Assembly: GCA_001802375.1 (NCBI GenBank)
Contig: MGXK01000028.1
Coordinates: forward strand, 611 to 36,302
Length of the DNA: 35,692 bases
From: Gammaproteobacteria bacterium RBG_16_51_14
Lineage (GTDB): Bacteria; Pseudomonadota; Gammaproteobacteria; Eutrophobiales; Eutrophobiaceae
Direction of reading: 5' to 3'
A model generated the notes under the pieces. That model was not told the origin of the DNA. It saw only the letters and a list, made by a program, of their open reading frames with translations, and did no database searches. Both the position numbers and the translations under genes were made by a program. Shown here piece by piece: positions 8,772 to 18,101 of the stretch. Position 1 is the first letter of the stretch. Each line of letters starts with the position of its first letter.

Positions 8772-11183
8772 TCAGTGTGGTCGCAACAGGTCACTCACCG
8801 CATCCGGAACAACTTCATCCTTTTTGACGATTTCCGGTTCTGACGCGGCATTTTTCGAGGCAGGTGCAGGCATTCGCTGCAAGGCAACTTCCAGGACTTC
8901 GTCAATCCAGCGGACCGGCTGGATATCCAGATTCTGTTTTATATTCTTTGGGATTTCAGCGAGTTCTCGTTTATTTTCAAATGGAATCAGTACGATCTCA
9001 ATCCCGCCGCGCAACGCCGCAAGTAACTTTTCCTTAAGCCCGCCAATAGGCAAAACCTCGCCCCGCAGGGTAATCTCACCTGTCATTGCAACATTGGAAT
9101 GGACCGGTATCGAACATAAGGCAGAAACGATGGCTGTACACATGGCCACCCCGGCACTGGGCCCGTCTTTGGGAGTAGCGCCTTCCGGAACATGAATATG
9201 AAAATCATGTTCTTTGTAAAAATCCTTGTCTATACCGAGGATTTCACAACGACTTCTGACAACGGTCATCGCCGCTTCGATTGATTCCTGCATAACCTCA
9301 CCGAGGTGACCTGTGCGTATCGCCTTGCCCTTGCCAGGCACCACAGCCGCCTCGATCGTCAGCAAATCACCTCCAACCTCGGTCCATGCCAGCCCGGTGA
9401 CCTGACCGATCCGGTCTTCTTCTTCCATTCTGCCGAAGCGAAAACGCTTCACACCAAGAAATTTATCCAGCCTGTTTGGTGTAACCACCACTTTCTTGTC
9501 CGTCGGCTTCAGCAGGATCTGTTTGACCACCTTGCGACAGATATTGGCGATTTCACGCTCCAGATTCCTGACCCCGGCTTCACGGGTATAATAACGGATG
9601 ATGTCACGTATGGCTGATTCACCAATGGTGATTTCATCCGGCTTCAACCCGTTCCGCTCGAGTTGTTTCTGGATCAGGTATTTTGTTGCAATATTGACCT
9701 TTTCATCTTCGGTATAACCGGACAACCGGATTACCTCCATCCGGTCAAGCAGGGGCGGCGGGATGTTAAGACTGTTTGCAGTCGTAACAAACATGACCTC
9801 TGACAAGTCATAATCCACTTCCAGGTAATGATCATTAAAAGTGTGGTTCTGTTCCGGATCAAGCACCTCCAGTAGTGCTGAGGCCGGATCACCCCGGAAA
9901 TCCATTGCCATTTTGTCAATTTCATCGAGCAGAAACAGCGGGTTTTTCTTGCCTCCCTTGGCCATGCTCTGGATGATCTTGCCGGGCATGGATCCTATGT
10001 AAGTCCGCCTGTGTCCGCGTATCTCGGCCTCGTCCCGGACACCGCCAAGCGACATTCGCACAAAGTTGCGGTTGGTTGCCCTGGCGATGGAACGCCCCAG
10101 AGAGGTTTTGCCAACACCGGGTGGCCCCACCAGGCACAGGATTGGGCCCTTCATCTTTCTTACACGCTGCTGTACAGCCAGATATTCCAGTATCCGTTCC
10201 TTGACCTTATGCAGGCCATAATGGTCTGCTTCCAGTACACCTTCCGCTTTCTGGATATCCCGTGATACCTTGCTGCGCTTGGTCCAGGGTACGTTGACCA
10301 GCCAGTCAATATAATTACGTACAACCGTTGCCTCAGCCGACATCGGTGACATCATCCGGAGCTTGTTCAGTTCAGATACCGCCTTCGCCTTGGCTTCCTT
10401 GGGCATACCTGCTTTTCCAATCTTTTTGGCAAGTTCATCAATTTCGTTGGGGACATCCTCCATCTCCCCCAGTTCCTTCTGGATGGCCTTCATCTGCTCA
10501 TTCAGGTAATACTCGCGCTGGCTTTTCTCCATTTGTGATTTGACCCTGCCCCGGATCTTCTTTTCGACCTGCAACAGGTCAATTTCAGATTCCATCAGGT
10601 TAATCAGATATTCAAAGCGTTCACGAATATTGAACATCTCAAGGAGATGCTGCTTCTCATCAATCTTGATGGACATGTGTGCAGCGATGGTATCGGCCAA
10701 CCGGCTTGCATCATCAATCGTAGATAACGAGGATATAATCTCCGGAGGAACATTCTTGTTTAACTTCACGTATTGCTCGAACTGGTTCATGGCAGAGCGT
10801 CCGAGAACATCCATCTCCCGCTCATCGAGAACCACCGGTTCCATCACCCTGGCTTCCGCAGAAAACATCCCCTCAGCTTCAATAAAGTCGTTTATTTGTA
10901 CCCGTGTTGTACCCTCAACCAGTACCTTTATTGTCCCGTCAGGCAATTTCAGTAATTGCAGGATATTGGAGAGGGTGCCTACTGAATATATTTCATGAAT
11001 CTTGGGATCGTCATCGGCAGCGCTCTTCTGTGCCACCAGTAAAATCTGCTTGTCTCCTTCCATTGCCTTCTCAAGGGCCCGGACAGACTTCTCCCTGCCA
11101 ACAAAGAGGGGGATTACCATATGGGGATAAACGACGACATCCCGTAACGGCAGAATCGGATAAATTGTTTTCACATTCATCAT
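8772..11183 (-). CDS. lon: ATP-dependent Lon protease
   Basis: This cytosolic hexameric AAA+ serine protease degrades misfolded and regulatory proteins. Domain order is standard: N-terminal substrate-binding domain beginning [21 protein letters not shown], a coiled-coil linker (about 190-290), the AAA+ module with Walker [10 protein letters not shown] and Walker [12 protein letters not shown], and the C-terminal protease domain with the catalytic Ser in DGPSAGVAM and Lys in [14 protein letters not shown]. The C-terminus has an extra polar tail of about 35 residues beyond the usual end. From the ATG at 11183 it is 803 residues; a TTG at 11204 with GGAAAAG upstream would add seven residues, and I cannot exclude it. 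It follows clpX by about 170 bases that contain candidate promoters, so it can be transcribed separately. Confidence 0.97.
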   Translation of the reverse strand: MMNVKTIYPILPLRDVVVYPHMVIPLFVGREKSVRALEKAMEGDKQILLVAQKSAADDDPKIHEIYSVGTLSNILQLLKLPDGTIKVLVEGTTRVQINDFIEAEGMFSAEARVMEPVVLDEREMDVLGRSAMNQFEQYVKLNKNVPPEIISSLSTIDDASRLADTIAAHMSIKIDEKQHLLEMFNIRERFEYLINLMESEIDLLQVEKKIRGRVKSQMEKSQREYYLNEQMKAIQKELGEMEDVPNEIDELAKKIGKAGMPKEAKAKAVSELNKLRMMSPMSAEATVVRNYIDWLVNVPWTKRSKVSRDIQKAEGVLEADHYGLHKVKERILEYLAVQQRVRKMKGPILCLVGPPGVGKTSLGRSIARATNRNFVRMSLGGVRDEAEIRGHRRTYIGSMPGKIIQSMAKGGKKNPLFLLDEIDKMAMDFRGDPASALLEVLDPEQNHTFNDHYLEVDYDLSEVMFVTTANSLNIPPPLLDRMEVIRLSGYTEDEKVNIATKYLIQKQLERNGLKPDEITIGESAIRDIIRYYTREAGVRNLEREIANICRKVVKQILLKPTDKKVVVTPNRLDKFLGVKRFRFGRMEEEDRIGQVTGLAWTEVGGDLLTIEAAVVPGKGKAIRTGHLGEVMQESIEAAMTVVRSRCEILGIDKDFYKEHDFHIHVPEGATPKDGPSAGVAMCTAIVSALCSIPVHSNVAMTGEITLRGEVLPIGGLKEKLLAALRGGIEIVLIPFENKRELAEIPKNIKQNLDIQPVRWIDEVLEVALQRMPAPASKNAASEPEIVKKDEVVPDAVSDLLRPH

Positions 11184-11237
11184 TTTTGAATCTTCAGACT
11201 GCAATATCTTTTCCGTGGCTTGTAAAATGGATTACTG

Positions 11238-11266
11238 TTCATAGTGCAATACCGGAAGTTTATCAA
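11238..11266 (-). promoter_or_regulatory. Candidate promoter of lon
   Basis: On the minus strand TTGATA (11261-11266) and TATGAA (11238-11243) are spaced by 17 bases, about 50 bases before the lon start. A second possible element lies upstream: TTGACG (11320-11325) and a perfect TATAAT (11300-11305), but with only 14 bases between them. I see no convincing heat-shock (sigma-32) consensus. Confidence 0.4.
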
Positions 11267-11306
11267 TAGATTGCCGATTGATAATGATGCCGCTACCGGA
11301 TTATAC

Positions 11307-11322
11307 ACGGGTATTCTCCCGT
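11307..11322. repeat. Small inverted repeat between clpX and lon
   Basis: ACGGG-TATTCT-CCCGT forms a 5-bp stem in the spacer of the upstream promoter-like element of lon, 29 bases beyond the clpX stop. It has no T-tract, so a terminator is doubtful. An operator is possible but unproven. Confidence 0.3.
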
Positions 11323-11350
11323 CAATGGCAGGAGCAATATAAAATTTCTG

Positions 11351-12631
11351 TCAATCAGCAGCTACCTTCTGTATGTCCGTACCTGCATAGATCATAAATG
11401 GCTTTGATTCTCCATTAATCACGCCTTCATCAATCACAACCTTGGTCACATTTTCCATGGAGGGAAGATCATACATGGTGTCCAGAAGGATGCTTTCCAG
11501 GATGGAGCGCAAACCGCGGGCCCCTGTCTTCCGTTCCATGGTTTTCTTGGCGACAGCCAGCAATGCGTCTGACCTGAATTCGATTTCGCAGTCTTCCATC
11601 TCAAACAGTCTTGCATATTGCTTGGTAATGGCATTTCTCGGTTCCACCAGGATTTTGACCAGTTGGCGTTCATCCAGTTCATCCAGGGTTGCGGCAACAG
11701 GCAACCGGCCTACAAATTCGGGTATCAGCCCGTATTTGATCAGATCTTCAGGTTCAACCGTACTCAACAATTCACTGATGCTTTTCTTGTCATCCTTGCC
11801 TTTGACCTCTGCCGAAAATCCGATGCCGCCCTTTTCTGACCTCTCGCGTATGATCTTTTCCAGTCCTGAAAATGCACCGCCACAGATAAAAAGAATATTC
11901 ACTGTATTGACCTGCAGGAATTCCTGTTGCGGGTGCTTGCGCCCTCCCTGCGGTGGTACGGAGGCGACAGTACCTTCAATCAGTTTCAGCAATGCCTGCT
12001 GTACCCCTTCCCCGGAGACGTCGCGTGTTATGGAAGGATTGTCTGATTTGCGTGAGATTTTGTCGATTTCGTCAATGTAGACGATACCCGTCTGTGCCTT
12101 TTCGACGTCATAATCACATTTCTGTAACAGCTTCTGGATAATATTTTCCACATCCTCGCCTACATAACCGGCCTCGGTAAGGGTGGTTGCGTCAGCGATG
12201 GTAAACGGGACATTGAGTAACCGCGCCATGGTTTCGGCAAGCAGGGTCTTGCCGCTCCCGGTTGGTCCAATCAGCAAAACATTGCTCTTGGACAGCTCGA
12301 CATCTGATTTTTTTGTCCCCTGTTCAAGTCGTTTGTAATGATTGTAAACAGCAACAGACAATATCTTTTTTGCGAGTTCCTGGCCGATGACATATTCATC
12401 CAGTATCTTTTTTATGTCATGGGGTGTAGGCAGGGCACTGCCTTTGCCGCCAATTGATTTTTCCTGTATTTCCTCCCGGATGATGTCATTGCAGAGCTCA
12501 ACACATTCATCACATATGAACACGGAGGGACCGGCGATGAGCTTGCGAACTTCATGCTGGCTCTTGCCGCAGAAAGAACAATACAGGAGACGATCACCAT
12601 CGCCACCCTTGCCCTGTTGCCTGTCACTCAT
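11351..12631 (-). CDS. clpX: ClpXP protease ATP-binding subunit ClpX
   Basis: ClpX is the AAA+ unfoldase that recognises substrates and threads them into ClpP. At 426 residues it is the usual length. The N-terminal zinc-binding domain has four Cys (18, 21, 40 and 43; CSFC and CDEC). The AAA+ domain has Walker A GPTGSGKT (122-129), Walker [11 protein letters not shown], the pore loop containing YVGEDVEN, and the IGF-type loop that docks on ClpP ([12 protein letters not shown]). The sensor-2 region has [12 protein letters not shown]. The gene lies 44 bases after clpP, with GGGG before the ATG, and is part of the tig-clpP-clpX operon. Confidence 0.98.
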   Translation of the reverse strand: MSDRQQGKGGDGDRLLYCSFCGKSQHEVRKLIAGPSVFICDECVELCNDIIREEIQEKSIGGKGSALPTPHDIKKILDEYVIGQELAKKILSVAVYNHYKRLEQGTKKSDVELSKSNVLLIGPTGSGKTLLAETMARLLNVPFTIADATTLTEAGYVGEDVENIIQKLLQKCDYDVEKAQTGIVYIDEIDKISRKSDNPSITRDVSGEGVQQALLKLIEGTVASVPPQGGRKHPQQEFLQVNTVNILFICGGAFSGLEKIIRERSEKGGIGFSAEVKGKDDKKSISELLSTVEPEDLIKYGLIPEFVGRLPVAATLDELDERQLVKILVEPRNAITKQYARLFEMEDCEIEFRSDALLAVAKKTMERKTGARGLRSILESILLDTMYDLPSMENVTKVVIDEGVINGESKPFMIYAGTDIQKVAAD

Positions 12632-12675
12632 AAGTTGCCCCGGTTTTCAGCAGAACATTCACTTGATAGCAATAC

Positions 12676-13326
12676 TTATGACTCCACCACCTTCGCCTTC
12701 GCATCTGCCTTCGGCAGATGGCTGCGTTCATACAGAACCGCATCAATCAGGCCATATATTTTTGCCTCATCTGAACTCTTGAAATTATCGCGTTCAGTAT
12801 CCTGCTGAATTTTCTCAAGCGGTTGCCCTGTGTGTTTTGACAATATTGCATTCAATCGTTCACGGGTTTTCAAAATCTCCCTCGCATGGATATCGACATC
12901 CGTAGCCTGGCCCTCGAAACCACCCAGAGGCTGATGAATCATGACGCGGGAATGGGGCAGACAATAGCGTTTACCCTGTGTACCTCCGGCCAGCAGCAGC
13001 GCCCCCATACTGGCCGCCTGTCCGACACACATGGTGCTGACATCCGGCTTGATAAACTGCATGGTATCGTATATCGCGAGACCGGCGGAGACGGAACCAC
13101 CCGGTGAATTGATATAGAAATGGATATCCTTGTCAGGATTTTCCGACTCAAGAAACAGAAACTGGGCCACCACCAGATTAGCAACGTTATCCTCGATCGG
13201 TCCGACCATGAAGACGACACGTTCCTTCAGCAGGCGTGAATAAATATCATAGGCGCGTTCACCACGGGAGGTTTGTTCAACCACCATGGGGACGAGATTG
13301 AGCGCTCTTATCTCACTGTTTTTCAT
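12676..13326 (-). CDS. clpP: ATP-dependent Clp protease proteolytic subunit
   Basis: ClpP is the serine protease core that forms the double-heptamer chamber capped by ClpX. With the ATG at 13326 it is 216 residues. The catalytic triad is visible: Ser106 (GQAASMGAL), His131 (VMIHQPLGG) and Asp180 (DTERDNF). A short leader precedes [14 protein letters not shown], the usual site of propeptide removal. The C-terminus is about 15 residues longer than E. coli ClpP and ends in a Lys/Ala-rich tail. A GTG at 13365 overlapping the tig stop (GTGA) would add 13 residues and suggests possible translational coupling; neither start has an ideal ribosome site. I prefer the ATG because it gives a propeptide of normal length. 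Confidence 0.95.
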   Translation of the reverse strand: MKNSEIRALNLVPMVVEQTSRGERAYDIYSRLLKERVVFMVGPIEDNVANLVVAQFLFLESENPDKDIHFYINSPGGSVSAGLAIYDTMQFIKPDVSTMCVGQAASMGALLLAGGTQGKRYCLPHSRVMIHQPLGGFEGQATDVDIHAREILKTRERLNAILSKHTGQPLEKIQQDTERDNFKSSDEAKIYGLIDAVLYERSHLPKADAKAKVVES

Positions 13327-13361
13327 TGTATTTTTGATACCTGTCAGCACCCTGGCCTGCT

Positions 13362-14681
13362 TCACACGGCCTCAGTCTGCCTTTTATTCATGAGTTCGTC
13401 AAACGTGTATGTTTTTTCCGTGACCTGCGCATGCCCCAGCACCCAGTCAACAATATCATCTTCCAGTGCCAGCGCCTCGACTTCTGCGAGATTCTTCTGA
13501 TCACTGTAATACCAGTTGACCACGGCAGAAGGATTTTCATAGCCGGAGGCCGCTTTTTCAATCATCTCCCTCACCCTGGCTTTATCCACCCTGATTTCAT
13601 TCTGTCTGACGATTTCAGCAAAAATCAGCTGCAAGGCCACCCTTCTCTGTGCCTCCTGTTTGAACAGGGATGGCTCGGCAGATTCTATCGCATCATAAGC
13701 AAGGCCCTGCTGTTGCAGGTTTTCAATCAATTGTTGTTGCACCTGTCGTACCTCCCTGTCCACCATTGACTGCGGCAGTTCAATGGAATTGGACTCATGC
13801 AGGGCCTTCATGACCATGTCTTTCATCTGTTTCCGGATGGCCATTTCCGCCTCACGCTCCAGATTCCGTTTGATCTCTTCCCGGAATGCCGCCAGCCCGC
13901 CTGTATTGACACCCAGACTGGCGAACAGTGCATCATTCAATTCGGGGAGGACAGTCTCCCTGACCTCCCTGACATGGACCTGGAATTCGACAGGTTTCCC
14001 TTTTAATGCTTCATTTCTGTAATCATCCGGGAATTTCAGCTTCAGGGTGACCTCAGCTCCGGCCTCGCTGCCGACGAGTCCTTCCTCAAATCCGATGAGA
14101 AAACGTTTTGAACCAAGCTCAATCTCGTAATTCTCGGCTGTACCTCCCTCGAATGCTGCACCATCCGCCGTTCCGGTGAAATCGATGACCAGTACATCTC
14201 CCATGGCGGCTGCACGAAGCACAGGATTGAGGTCACGGCGTTGCTTGCGCAAGACCTGGATCATTTTGTCGACTGCCGCATCCGTGATTTCACACGATGG
14301 CCTTTCCAGCTCCAGCTTTTCCACAGGGGACAGCATGATTTCTGGGTAGATTTCGAAGGTTGCCGTATAGACCAAATCCTCGCCATTGCCATCATCGACA
14401 TGGATGATCTGGGGCGGACCCGCCGGGCGCAGTTTTTCTTGGGTAATCGCCTCGTAAAAACTGCTTCGTACGACTTCCCCGATGACTTCCTCGCGGACCC
14501 TGGTACCAAACCGGTTCTTCACCACTTTAAGCGGGACCTTGCCCGGCCGAAAACCCTGGACACGGGTCGTCCGTGTCATTGACTGCAGCCGGTTCATGAC
14601 TTCCGTGCTGATCCGGTCCTCGGGGACCTCTACTCGCATTTTCCGTTCCAGTGCACCGGTGTTCTCAACTGATACTTGCAT
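13362..14681 (-). CDS. tig: Trigger factor (ribosome-associated chaperone/prolyl isomerase)
   Basis: Trigger factor binds at the ribosome exit tunnel and shields nascent chains. It is 439 residues from the ATG at 14681, chosen because GAGG lies 9 bases upstream and the protein then starts MQVSVENTG as in E. coli (MQVSVETTQ). Domains: N-terminal ribosome-binding domain with the signature GFRPGKVP (residues 44-51), an FKBP-type PPIase domain (about 150-235, [20 protein letters not shown]), and a long helical C-terminal domain with the chaperone arms. It opens the tig-clpP-clpX operon and follows tRNA-Leu on the same strand by about 70 bases. Confidence 0.97.
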   Translation of the reverse strand: MQVSVENTGALERKMRVEVPEDRISTEVMNRLQSMTRTTRVQGFRPGKVPLKVVKNRFGTRVREEVIGEVVRSSFYEAITQEKLRPAGPPQIIHVDDGNGEDLVYTATFEIYPEIMLSPVEKLELERPSCEITDAAVDKMIQVLRKQRRDLNPVLRAAAMGDVLVIDFTGTADGAAFEGGTAENYEIELGSKRFLIGFEEGLVGSEAGAEVTLKLKFPDDYRNEALKGKPVEFQVHVREVRETVLPELNDALFASLGVNTGGLAAFREEIKRNLEREAEMAIRKQMKDMVMKALHESNSIELPQSMVDREVRQVQQQLIENLQQQGLAYDAIESAEPSLFKQEAQRRVALQLIFAEIVRQNEIRVDKARVREMIEKAASGYENPSAVVNWYYSDQKNLAEVEALALEDDIVDWVLGHAQVTEKTYTFDELMNKRQTEAV

Positions 14682-14754
14682 CCTGTTTTTCCTCAAAATA
14701 ATGGTTCAGTGCGAACCAGTATAATAATAATGCGCTTGCACAATGTACAATGAT

Positions 14755-14840
<86 letters not shown>

Positions 14841-14923
14841 TATATGTTTTGTTCATGATGATGGAAGCTGCCTTGTGGCACCTTAGATGTGCCGTTCCAT
14901 TAAAACACACTGACTTTCCTGAA

Positions 14924-14952
14924 TAAAAACGAAAAACCGGCAACTATGCCGG
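14924..14952 (-). terminator. Intrinsic terminator upstream of tRNA-Leu
   Basis: On the minus strand CCGGCA-TAGT-TGCCGG (stem 6 bp, 14937-14952) is followed directly by TTTTTCGTTTTT, a clean rho-independent terminator. It would stop transcription arriving from the nucleotidyltransferase module before tRNA-Leu and tig. Confidence 0.75.
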
Positions 14953-15049
14953 GGATAACGTTCGACAGCCTGGACTGTGGGTAGTATATAAGATTTATGC
15001 TTTCAAGGGATCAATGGGGATATTCTGTTTTTTCGAAATAGCCCGCGCA

Positions 15050-15076
15050 GTTGGGCTGAATGAAATGAAGCCCAAC
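15050..15076. repeat. Hairpin repeat GTTGGGCT...AGCCCAAC
   Basis: A perfect 8-bp inverted repeat, GTTGGGCT and AGCCCAAC, with an 11-base loop. Hairpins of this type, in which TTGGGCT pairs with AGCCCAA, are familiar to me as dispersed intergenic elements in many proteobacteria. This window has one copy. Confidence 0.55.
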
Positions 15077-15084
15077 ATCTAAGG

Positions 15085-15160
15085 CTCACCACGGAGTGCA
15101 CGGAGGGGGACAAGGAAAAGAACCTTGAATGCATCAGGAAACACCTCCGTGCTTAATAAT
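15085..15160. repeat. Imperfect palindromic repeat, copy 1
   Basis: Begins CTCACCACGGAGTGCACGGAGG, continues through AAGGAAAAGAACCTTGAAT, and ends CTCCGTGCTTAATAAT. The ends are inverted (CACGGAG against CTCCGTG). The first 46 bases are nearly identical to copy 2 at 16040 and similar to copy 3 at 16174. The copies bracket the nucleotidyltransferase module. Confidence 0.8.
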
Positions 15161-15286
15161 AAAAGCAGGATGTGGATTAAGGCGCATAGTGCTGAATCCA
15201 CCGCATACCGGTGGATACACGCCCCTTGATTCGTTATGCAGACATGTCCAGGCAGGGGTTTTATGTTCGGTGGGGAAAGGGCGTGT

Positions 15287-15487
15287 TCAGCGAGACGCGC
15301 TATCATCAATCTTCCAGATATGCACCACTTTCCCACCTTCCCGTGATACGGGAGCTGCCATCTTCTGGAGTTGCACAACAATTTTCACTTTTTCTGAAAT
15401 AGACAGATGTGCCAGCTTGTACCGCCGTGCCTTTTTTGCGGCAAGCAACTTGAGTATCTCGGGTTTTATGTTGTCCATAGCATCCAT
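15287..15487 (-). CDS. Small protein partnered with nucleotidyltransferase (putative antitoxin-like partner)
   Basis: A 66-residue basic protein: MDAMDNIKPEILKLLAAKKA, then RRYKLAHLSISEKVKIVVQL and a C-terminal KVVHIWKIDD. The start lies inside the upstream nucleotidyltransferase gene, with a 22-base overlap, so the two are probably translated together. From memory, short proteins with the pattern RR-x-LA-x-L-(S/P)-x-x-EK-(I/V)-x-x-V-x-x-(L/M)-Q recur beside this type of nucleotidyltransferase, which supports a real two-gene unit. I do not recognise a named domain. By analogy with other nucleotidyltransferase pairs it may be the partner in a toxin-antitoxin module; this is inference. Confidence 0.65.
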   Translation of the reverse strand: MDAMDNIKPEILKLLAAKKARRYKLAHLSISEKVKIVVQLQKMAAPVSREGGKVVHIWKIDDSASR

Positions 15488-15963
15488 TTCTCTGTGAGTT
15501 CATATCTTTCAAGCAATTCGGTCAGATACACAATATCCATGTCTGCCTCTTCGATTAGCAAACGAACACGATCTTTGTCTTTCGCGCGGCCGGTCTGTAC
15601 GCAGATCGCAACGAGGTGCTCGACCCGAAGCACACGCGTTGACACATCCTCATACGGTTTTTCCACAGCCTCAGCCAGGGCTTCTTCCAGCAATGCGTTA
15701 TACGCCGGCAAAAACTGGACCGGAACGCCTTCGATGAGGACGCACTCTCCTTCTTCCTGATACCCGCGCAACCGCAAAGTTTCATAGAGTGGAGCGAGCG
15801 TTAATAAGCCACCGGAGGTTGACGGTAAAAGGATGAAAACATCCAAATCATACGTGAGTTGTGGTTCGGCATAGAACAATGCCCCCATCGCTCCGCCGAT
15901 AGCGTAACGGCTCAGTACGCCTGTGTGTTCAAGTTCGTTCAGGATGTGAATAGTTCGTTTCAT
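15466..15963 (-). CDS. AbiEii-like nucleotidyltransferase, putative toxin-antitoxin component
   Basis: A 165-residue protein with a minimal nucleotidyltransferase fold. YAIGGAMGALFYAEP (20-34) supplies the Gly-Gly helix start, and TYDLDVFILL (37-46) supplies the Asp-x-Asp metal-binding pair. Later segments VPVQFLPAYNALLEEALAEA and VLRVEHLVAICVQTGRAKDKDR resemble the helical half of AbiEii/DUF6036-type proteins. Such proteins transfer a nucleotide to RNA or protein targets, or have lost activity; the substrate here is unknown. The ATG at 15963 has no strong ribosome site. It is the first gene of a two-gene module whose base composition and flanking repeats differ from the neighbouring core genes. 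Solo or antitoxin roles are also possible. Confidence 0.75.
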   Translation of the reverse strand: MKRTIHILNELEHTGVLSRYAIGGAMGALFYAEPQLTYDLDVFILLPSTSGGLLTLAPLYETLRLRGYQEEGECVLIEGVPVQFLPAYNALLEEALAEAVEKPYEDVSTRVLRVEHLVAICVQTGRAKDKDRVRLLIEEADMDIVYLTELLERYELTEKWMLWTT

Positions 15964-16039
15964 CGCTGGAAATGTAGCATTCTTGCAGCGCTAACGAAAG
16001 TCAGTGGCTTGGTGCATAACCAACTTACCTGGCCACATA

Positions 16040-16125
16040 CTCACCACGGAGTGCACGGAGGAAAACCAGGAAAAGAACCTTGAATGGGTTAAGACCCCCG
16101 TTCTCTGTGATCTCCGTGGTTAATA
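16040..16125. repeat. Imperfect palindromic repeat, copy 2 (most complete)
   Basis: Begins CTCACCACGGAGTGCACGGAGG and ends CTCCGTGGTTAATAA. The terminal words ACCACGGAG and CTCCGTGGT are perfect inverted repeats about 80 bases apart, with AAAAGAACCTTGAAT inside. The size and ends suggest a small non-autonomous palindromic element. Confidence 0.8.
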
Positions 16126-16173
16126 ACACATTCGAGGTCTTTCATTGACACATTGTCAGACCAACCTACCCTG

Positions 16174-16233
16174 TTCACCACGGAGTACACGTAGGAACAC
16201 CAGGAAAATACCTTGAATACATCAGGGAAACCT
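16174..16233. repeat. Imperfect palindromic repeat, copy 3 (3' end degraded)
   Basis: Begins TTCACCACGGAGTACACGTAGG and continues with CCAGGAAAATACCTTGAATA, then CATCAGGGAAACC as in copy 1. The right inverted end seen in copies 1 and 2 is missing, so this copy is diverged or truncated. Confidence 0.65.
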
Positions 16234-16284
16234 TCGCAAATCAAGGAGGGTCAATGAACTTGAAATGGTCATGATTTGTCATTG

Positions 16285-16343
16285 GTCAGTTGTCATTCGT
16301 CCATTGACCACTGACCACTGACCAGTGACGAATGACTACTGAC
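16285..16343. repeat. Long hairpin downstream of ptsI
   Basis: GTCAGT-T-GTCATTCGTC (16285-16301) pairs with GACGAATGAC-T-ACTGAC (16327-16343): 16 paired bases with one T-T mismatch and a 25-base loop made of GACCACT tandem words. It starts 12 bases beyond the ptsI stop on the minus strand. There is no T-tract, so it may stabilise the 3' end of the operon mRNA or be a dispersed repeat instead of a terminator. Confidence 0.7.
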
Positions 16344-16355
16344 TCGAATGATGGA

Positions 16356-18101
16356 TCAGTTTTTTGCGGGACCGGTTTTTCCCATGAGCATGGCAACCTC
16401 GGCACCGCTTGTTGAAAAGAGCACCTTGCGCGCCATCTTTTCCAGTTCCGCAAGATTGCTTTCAATGATGATCTGCTTGACTTCAAGCAGGGCTGCCGGA
16501 TGGACGCTGAATTCCCGCAGGCCGAGGCCAAGCAATAACTGGGTATGCCGCTTTTCACCGGCCATCTCGCCGCACATCGCGACCGGGATTTTTGCCCGGT
16601 TACCGGCCTTGATGGTGGTTCGTATCAGTCTTAATACCGCCGGGTGTAGTGGATCGTAGAGATAATTCACCTCGTCATTGACCCGGTCAATCGCCATCGT
16701 GTATTGAATAAGGTCATTGGTGCCAATGGAGAGAAAATCCAGTTTACCTGCAAACATATCGGCACAAATGGCGGCTGCGGGGACTTCTATCATCCCGCCG
16801 ACAGGTAAATTGTGATCATAGGTAATATTCAGCGAATCCAGTTCGGTCTTGATGGTCTGAATCATCTGCAGTACCTGATTGATTTCCTGCAGATGTGACA
16901 GCATGGGGATCATCAGCCGTACCGGGCCAAAGGCCGATGCCCGGATAATGGCCCGTAACTGTGGCCGGAATAATCCCGGCTCCTTCAGGCAAAGCCGTAT
17001 GGCTCGAAGGCCCAGGGCCGGATTCGACTGGACCGGTCCGGTCTGACGTCCACCATCCACCTGTTTGTCCGCACCCAGGTCCAGGGTGCGGATCGTCAAG
17101 GGCAGTCCGTCCAGGATCTTCAGCACCTTGAGATAGGTATTGAAATGCTCCTCTTCGTCAGGCGGCGCCTGCCGGTTCATGTAGAGGAATTCGGTCCTGT
17201 ACAGTCCCACGCCGCCGGCGCCAACTTCGCGCACAGTATCGAAATCCTGTGGCAGTTCGATATTGGCCTGCAAATTGATTGTAATACCATCCCGTGTTGT
17301 GGCCGGCGCCTTTTTCAGCCTGCCCAGTGATAAATAGTAGCGTTTTTCCTCTTTTTGTTTTTTTTGATAGTGGGCAAGCGTGTTTTTATCCGGATCAACC
17401 AGGACGATACCGAGAATACCATCCAGTATGATCGTGTCTTCTTCACGGATATAACGACTGGCCTGGTGCAGGCCGACGATGGCAGGTATTCCCAGGCTGC
17501 GTGCCAGAATGGCGGTATGGGAAGTAGGTCCGCCATACTCAGTCGCAAAGGCTGCAATGCCGTGATGTTGCATTAATACGGTATCTCCCGGGGTCAGGTC
17601 GTCCGCCAGCATGATGTATCCCGTGAGGCGACTGTCAGGAACTTCATGCCGTAAGGGAGTTTGCTTCAGCAGGACACGCATGATCCGGTCAACAACATGA
17701 TTGACATCATCCTTGCGTGTTCGCAGATAGGCATCATCCATCTCCTCAAATACATTCACCAGGGCATCGCGTTGTAATTTCAGCGCCCATTCGGCATTGC
17801 ACCGGAGTTCACCGATCAGCCTTTTCGGTTCCTGTGTCAGTGCAATATCATCCAGCATCAACAAGTGGGTATCGATAAAGGCGGCAATGTCCGCAGTCGT
17901 TGATTCCTTGATATGTCCACGAATCGCGCGCAACTGCTGCCGGGCATTCGAAATGGCCTCTTCCAGGCGTCTTATTTCAGTATCTATCTGGCTTTTGCTG
18001 ATTTTGTATTCGCGGATATCGGGCTGGTCACGTTCTATGATATGTACATTACCGATGGCAATGCCTCGTGACACGCTCATACCATGCAAGGCAATGGTCA
18101 T
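16356..18101 (-). CDS. ptsI: Phosphoenolpyruvate-protein phosphotransferase (PTS enzyme I)
   Basis: Enzyme I takes the phosphoryl group from PEP and passes it to HPr in the cytosol. At 581 residues it is standard length. It shows the swivelling His domain with GGPTSHTAILARSLGIPA (phospho-acceptor His195), the PEP-binding barrel with GVGLYRTEFLYM (about 320), DLGADK, NPALGLRAIR, the late signature IGTNDLIQYTMAIDR, and the catalytic Cys in VAMCGEMAGE. There is no N-terminal GAF domain, so this is classical EI and not PtsP. The ATG overlaps the ptsH stop (ATGA). It is the last gene of the long minus-strand operon. No EIIB or EIIC gene is nearby, so the chain is probably regulatory. Confidence 0.97.
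   Translation of the reverse strand: MTIALHGMSVSRGIAIGNVHIIERDQPDIREYKISKSQIDTEIRRLEEAISNARQQLRAIRGHIKESTTADIAAFIDTHLLMLDDIALTQEPKRLIGELRCNAEWALKLQRDALVNVFEEMDDAYLRTRKDDVNHVVDRIMRVLLKQTPLRHEVPDSRLTGYIMLADDLTPGDTVLMQHHGIAAFATEYGGPTSHTAILARSLGIPAIVGLHQASRYIREEDTIILDGILGIVLVDPDKNTLAHYQKKQKEEKRYYLSLGRLKKAPATTRDGITINLQANIELPQDFDTVREVGAGGVGLYRTEFLYMNRQAPPDEEEHFNTYLKVLKILDGLPLTIRTLDLGADKQVDGGRQTGPVQSNPALGLRAIRLCLKEPGLFRPQLRAIIRASAFGPVRLMIPMLSHLQEINQVLQMIQTIKTELDSLNITYDHNLPVGGMIEVPAAAICADMFAGKLDFLSIGTNDLIQYTMAIDRVNDEVNYLYDPLHPAVLRLIRTTIKAGNRAKIPVAMCGEMAGEKRHTQLLLGLGLREFSVHPAALLEVKQIIIESNLAELEKMARKVLFSTSGAEVAMLMGKTGPAKN

Larger units (their letters stand above)
15964..16355. other. Repeat-rich intergenic stretch, no gene
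   Basis: Nothing protein-coding is credible here. The stretch holds palindromic repeat copies 2 and 3 and a long hairpin that ends 12 bases before the ptsI stop codon on the other side. Short words TGACCACTGACC and GTCATTCGTC recur. Confidence 0.6.

Noticed and set aside
11442-12080. 212-residue plus-strand frame
   Set aside because: Antisense shadow of clpX, Ser/Arg-rich as such shadows usually are.
15085-16233. CRISPR array
   Set aside because: The three repeats are irregularly spaced (one gap of nearly 900 bases contains genes) and diverged, and no cas genes are present.
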